A DNA stretch of 6,636 nt. Origin: JAYEHK01 sp034659475 (GTDB lineage: Bacteria; Bacillota; Syntrophomonadia; Syntrophomonadales; Syntrophomonadaceae). The stretch is from assembly GCA_034659475.1 (NCBI GenBank), contig JAYEHK010000010.1, positions 1 through 6,636 of the forward strand. Reading direction: 5' to 3'. Shown in pieces: positions 5,685 through 6,636 of the stretch. A program made the position numbers and the translations under genes. How positions within the stretch are numbered: the stretch's first letter is position 1; each line of letters begins with the position of its first letter. The notes under the pieces were generated by a model. It made no database searches. It saw only the letters and a list, made by a program, of their open reading frames with translations, and had not been told where the DNA came from.

Positions 5685-6636
5685 ATGTCGAAAGTAATAT
5701 CAAATTTCAATAGGGACTGGGATAAAAGCTTCGCGACTTATCTCGATGAAAACAAAACGCTCGCGTATATGATGCTGAAAAAAGCGGAGGAGTTTGCCGA
5801 TTTTGACATTCTGACACATAAAGTCAAAGGCGAATGGGTTTCCATAACATGGAGGTCTTTCGGCGAACAAATACGCGCGGTTGCGAAAGCACTTCTTGAA
5901 ATGGATATACTGCAACCAGGTGAGATGGCGGGGATATTCTCGGCCAACCGAGCGGAATGGGCGATTACAGACCTTGGTATTCTTTCCATCCGTGCCGTAT
6001 CCGTACCGATCTATGCAACAAACTCAGCGGAAGAGGCGGCACATATCATCAACGATGCAGAAATCAAGATAATCTTTGTGGGTGACCAGGAACAATACAA
6101 CCGCACAAAGAAGATAATCCTCGATAACTCCTACCTAAAAAAAATTATCGCATTCGATCGGGACATAAAAATCACAGGCGATGACAGCGTATATTTTGAT
6201 CAACTCCTCGCGATGGGTCGCACGTCGAAACAGGATAAGAATTTGCAGGAACGGCTGAATACAGCTGATCCTGATGACACGCTGACACTGATCTACACGT
6301 CTGGGACGACGGGTGCGCCTAAGGGGGCTATTCACACCAACCGGAGTTTTTTGAATGGAATGTACCCAACGAGCCAGCGATTTCCTGGTGTCGGTCCCCA
6401 TAATGTTTCGCTCGCCATACTGCCCCTCAGCCATATCTTCGAGCGGATGTGGTCATATGGCTGTATGAGTGTGGGCATACGCATCGCATATTGCCCTGAC
6501 CCGAAGCAGTTCTTGGAGGTCATGGGGGAGATCAAACCGCACTACTTATGCAGCGTGCCTCGAATTTGGGAGAAGGTATATGGTACCATCCACGAGGGAC
6601 TGAAGACAGCACCTCCGGCGAAGGCGAAAATGTTTA
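5685..6636 (+). CDS. Long-chain acyl-CoA synthetase (AMP-forming), N-terminal part
   Basis: This enzyme activates long-chain fatty acids to acyl-CoA using ATP, through an acyl-adenylate. It belongs to the ANL superfamily and resembles the FAA1/FadD15 branch. The frame is open to the window end, giving 317 of an expected 600 or so residues. Visible marks are the P-loop YTSGTTGAPKG (204-214), LPLSHIFER (246-254) as the adenine/acyl-binding region, and the linker PRIWEKVYG (292-300). The N-terminal WVSITWRSFGEQIRAVAKAL and IFSANRAEWAITDLGIL are also family-typical. GGAGG lies 5 bases before the ATG at 5685, fixing the start. No frame break is seen. It faces away from the baeRF unit and follows a long leader with an operator-like palindrome. 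Its likely role is fatty-acid degradation or lipid recycling. Substrate chain length cannot be read from this part. Confidence 0.93.
   Translation, partial: MSKVISNFNRDWDKSFATYLDENKTLAYMMLKKAEEFADFDILTHKVKGEWVSITWRSFGEQIRAVAKALLEMDILQPGEMAGIFSANRAEWAITDLGILSIRAVSVPIYATNSAEEAAHIINDAEIKIIFVGDQEQYNRTKKIILDNSYLKKIIAFDRDIKITGDDSVYFDQLLAMGRTSKQDKNLQERLNTADPDDTLTLIYTSGTTGAPKGAIHTNRSFLNGMYPTSQRFPGVGPHNVSLAILPLSHIFERMWSYGCMSVGIRIAYCPDPKQFLEVMGEIKPHYLCSVPRIWEKVYGTIHEGLKTAPPAKAKMF

Overview
The window looks like chromosomal DNA of a low-to-medium GC Firmicute, most likely of the Clostridia (Peptococcaceae or Desulfotomaculum/Pelotomaculum type). This is inferred from strong GGAGG-type ribosome binding sites, a CmpB-like four-helix membrane protein, an FAA1-type acyl-CoA synthetase, and dispersed palindromes of the GACACAGGGGGACGGT type. 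Species cannot be fixed from this sequence alone.

Layout. Positions 1-507 hold no supported gene but carry a cluster of palindromic repeats. Positions 508-2581 (minus strand) hold a broken MacAB-like efflux operon. A LolD/MacB-type ABC ATPase is cut off after its D-loop and joined, out of frame, to a membrane-fusion (periplasmic adaptor) protein. That adaptor has lost its start codon and also carries a -1 frameshift near its C-terminus. No FtsX/MacB-like permease is present. Positions 2582-3083 are a divergent intergenic region with a 26-bp-arm inverted repeat, candidate promoters and a possible operator. Positions 3084-3500 (plus) encode a CmpB-like (PF06541-type) membrane protein. A three-copy palindromic repeat sits exactly between this gene and the convergent gene that follows.

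Positions 3640-4794 (minus) encode a bacterial eRF1-like protein (baeRF, probably family 3). It is preceded in the same direction by a 65-residue gene of unknown function at 4849-5046. Positions 5047-5684 are a second divergent intergenic region. It contains a GTCAGGG tandem repeat with a hairpin, and a 36-bp near-perfect palindrome overlapping a candidate promoter. From 5685 to the window end (plus) runs the N-terminal 317 residues of a long-chain acyl-CoA synthetase. The palindrome is placed as a TetR/FadR-like operator would be to control it.

The genes do not form one pathway. The two themes are (i) a decaying or fused efflux system whose two frame breaks both lie at A-runs, and (ii) a high density of at least four different palindromic repeat types in non-coding gaps. 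I see no clear new defence or mobile system. The best candidates for follow-up are the ATPase-adaptor fusion, the palindromic operator before the synthetase, the baeRF/small-protein pair, and the repeat families.
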